Positions 5,697-6,019 of a DNA stretch of 6,019 nt are shown one piece after another. Made by a program: the position numbers and the translations under genes. The notes beneath the pieces were generated by a model. It was given only the letters and a program-made list of their open reading frames with translations, had not been told where the DNA came from and did no database searches. The stretch is from contig CAYWDZ010000187.1 of the NCBI GenBank assembly GCA_964456255.1, forward strand, positions 1-6,019, written 5' to 3'. Each line of letters starts with the position of its first letter. The stretch's first letter is position 1. The DNA is from ZC4RG30 sp964456255. Its GTDB lineage: Bacteria > Pseudomonadota > Gammaproteobacteria > Steroidobacterales > Steroidobacteraceae.

Positions 5697-6019
5697 CTGC
5701 TCCCGAGCCGCATCTGCGCCCAGCGTGCATGCTCGGCAACCAGTTCGGAATCATCATGCGTGCGCCGCTCAACCGCGGCGCGCGCCGCGTCGTTCGAGGG
5801 TCCATTCCCCAGCGCCACCATCACATTGCGCATGAAGCACTCGTAGCCGATGCGCCGGATCGCGCTGCCTTCGAAGCGCTGTTCGAAATCCTCGCGTGTC
5901 CATGTGGCCAGCTCGGTGAGCCGCGGCGCGTCGAGGCCATGTCGCACCTTGAAGTCGGGATTGGCAGCAGCGCGCGCGAACTTGTTCCATGGGCAGACGA
6001 GCTGGCAGTCGTCGCAGCC
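5693..6019 (-). CDS. queG: Epoxyqueuosine reductase, C-terminal part (partial)
   Basis: QueG reduces epoxyqueuosine to queuosine at position 34 of GUN-anticodon tRNAs, the last step of queuosine synthesis, using a cobalamin and two 4Fe-4S clusters. Only the last 108 codons lie in the window; the start is beyond 6019. The visible part opens with GCDDCQLVCPWNKFA, which holds cysteines of the ferredoxin-like cluster region, and continues with the HEAT-like tail containing FEGSAIRRIGYECFMRNVMVALGN and EHARWA. These follow E. coli QueG closely as I remember it, but the protein ends shortly after EHARWAQMRLGSS, with no long extension. The gene converges on panC, and both stops fall within CTAG at 5693-5696, so no space remains for a terminator between the genes. 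Confidence 0.93.
   Translation of the reverse strand, partial: GCDDCQLVCPWNKFARAAANPDFKVRHGLDAPRLTELATWTREDFEQRFEGSAIRRIGYECFMRNVMVALGNGPSNDAARAAVERRTHDDSELVAEHARWAQMRLGSS

Overview
The window looks like the chromosome of a high-GC gammaproteobacterium. PcnB, FolK, PanB, PanC and QueG all read as proteobacterial proteins, and PcnB followed by FolK is a gammaproteobacterial gene order. I cannot name the genus. The core genes are GC-rich (41 of 60 bases in 5041-5100, counted by hand), whereas the left end is clearly poorer (58 of 120 bases in 481-600).

Left region, 1-1211: accessory DNA that looks acquired. It holds the tail of an upstream gene (stop at 64-66), an unrecognised 280-residue protein whose start overlaps that tail, and a small cysteine-rich, zinc-ribbon-like protein ending at 1092. 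A 119-base non-coding stretch follows, with repeated TGTC motifs and a bulged inverted repeat. This region ends exactly at the CCA end of a tRNA-Glu(CTC) gene on the minus strand (1212-1287). Integrating elements that use tRNA genes leave this arrangement, with foreign DNA abutting the 3' end of an intact tRNA. No integrase gene is visible.

Centre, 1288-1373: a short divergent control region. It carries a good minus-strand promoter for the tRNA (TATAAT, TTGAGG, GC-rich discriminator) and the leader of pcnB.

Right region, 1374-5696: five tightly packed plus-strand genes, very probably one operon: pcnB (poly(A) polymerase I), folK (folate pathway pyrophosphokinase), a deoxynucleoside kinase, panB and panC (pantothenate synthesis). 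The gaps are +2, -4, 0 and -1 bases, so translational coupling is likely. pcnB has no in-frame ATG or GTG upstream of its conserved core and must start at TTG or another rare codon. The operon joins RNA turnover, folate, nucleotide salvage and coenzyme A precursor synthesis. PanB uses 5,10-methylene-tetrahydrofolate, which gives FolK and PanB a metabolic link. panD does not follow panC.

Right edge, 5693-6019: the last 108 codons of queG (epoxyqueuosine reductase) on the minus strand, converging on panC. The two stop codons share a single CTAG palindrome.

Most of the window is ordinary core metabolism. The parts worth a second look are the tRNA-bounded accessory segment with its unrecognised genes and the unusual start of pcnB.
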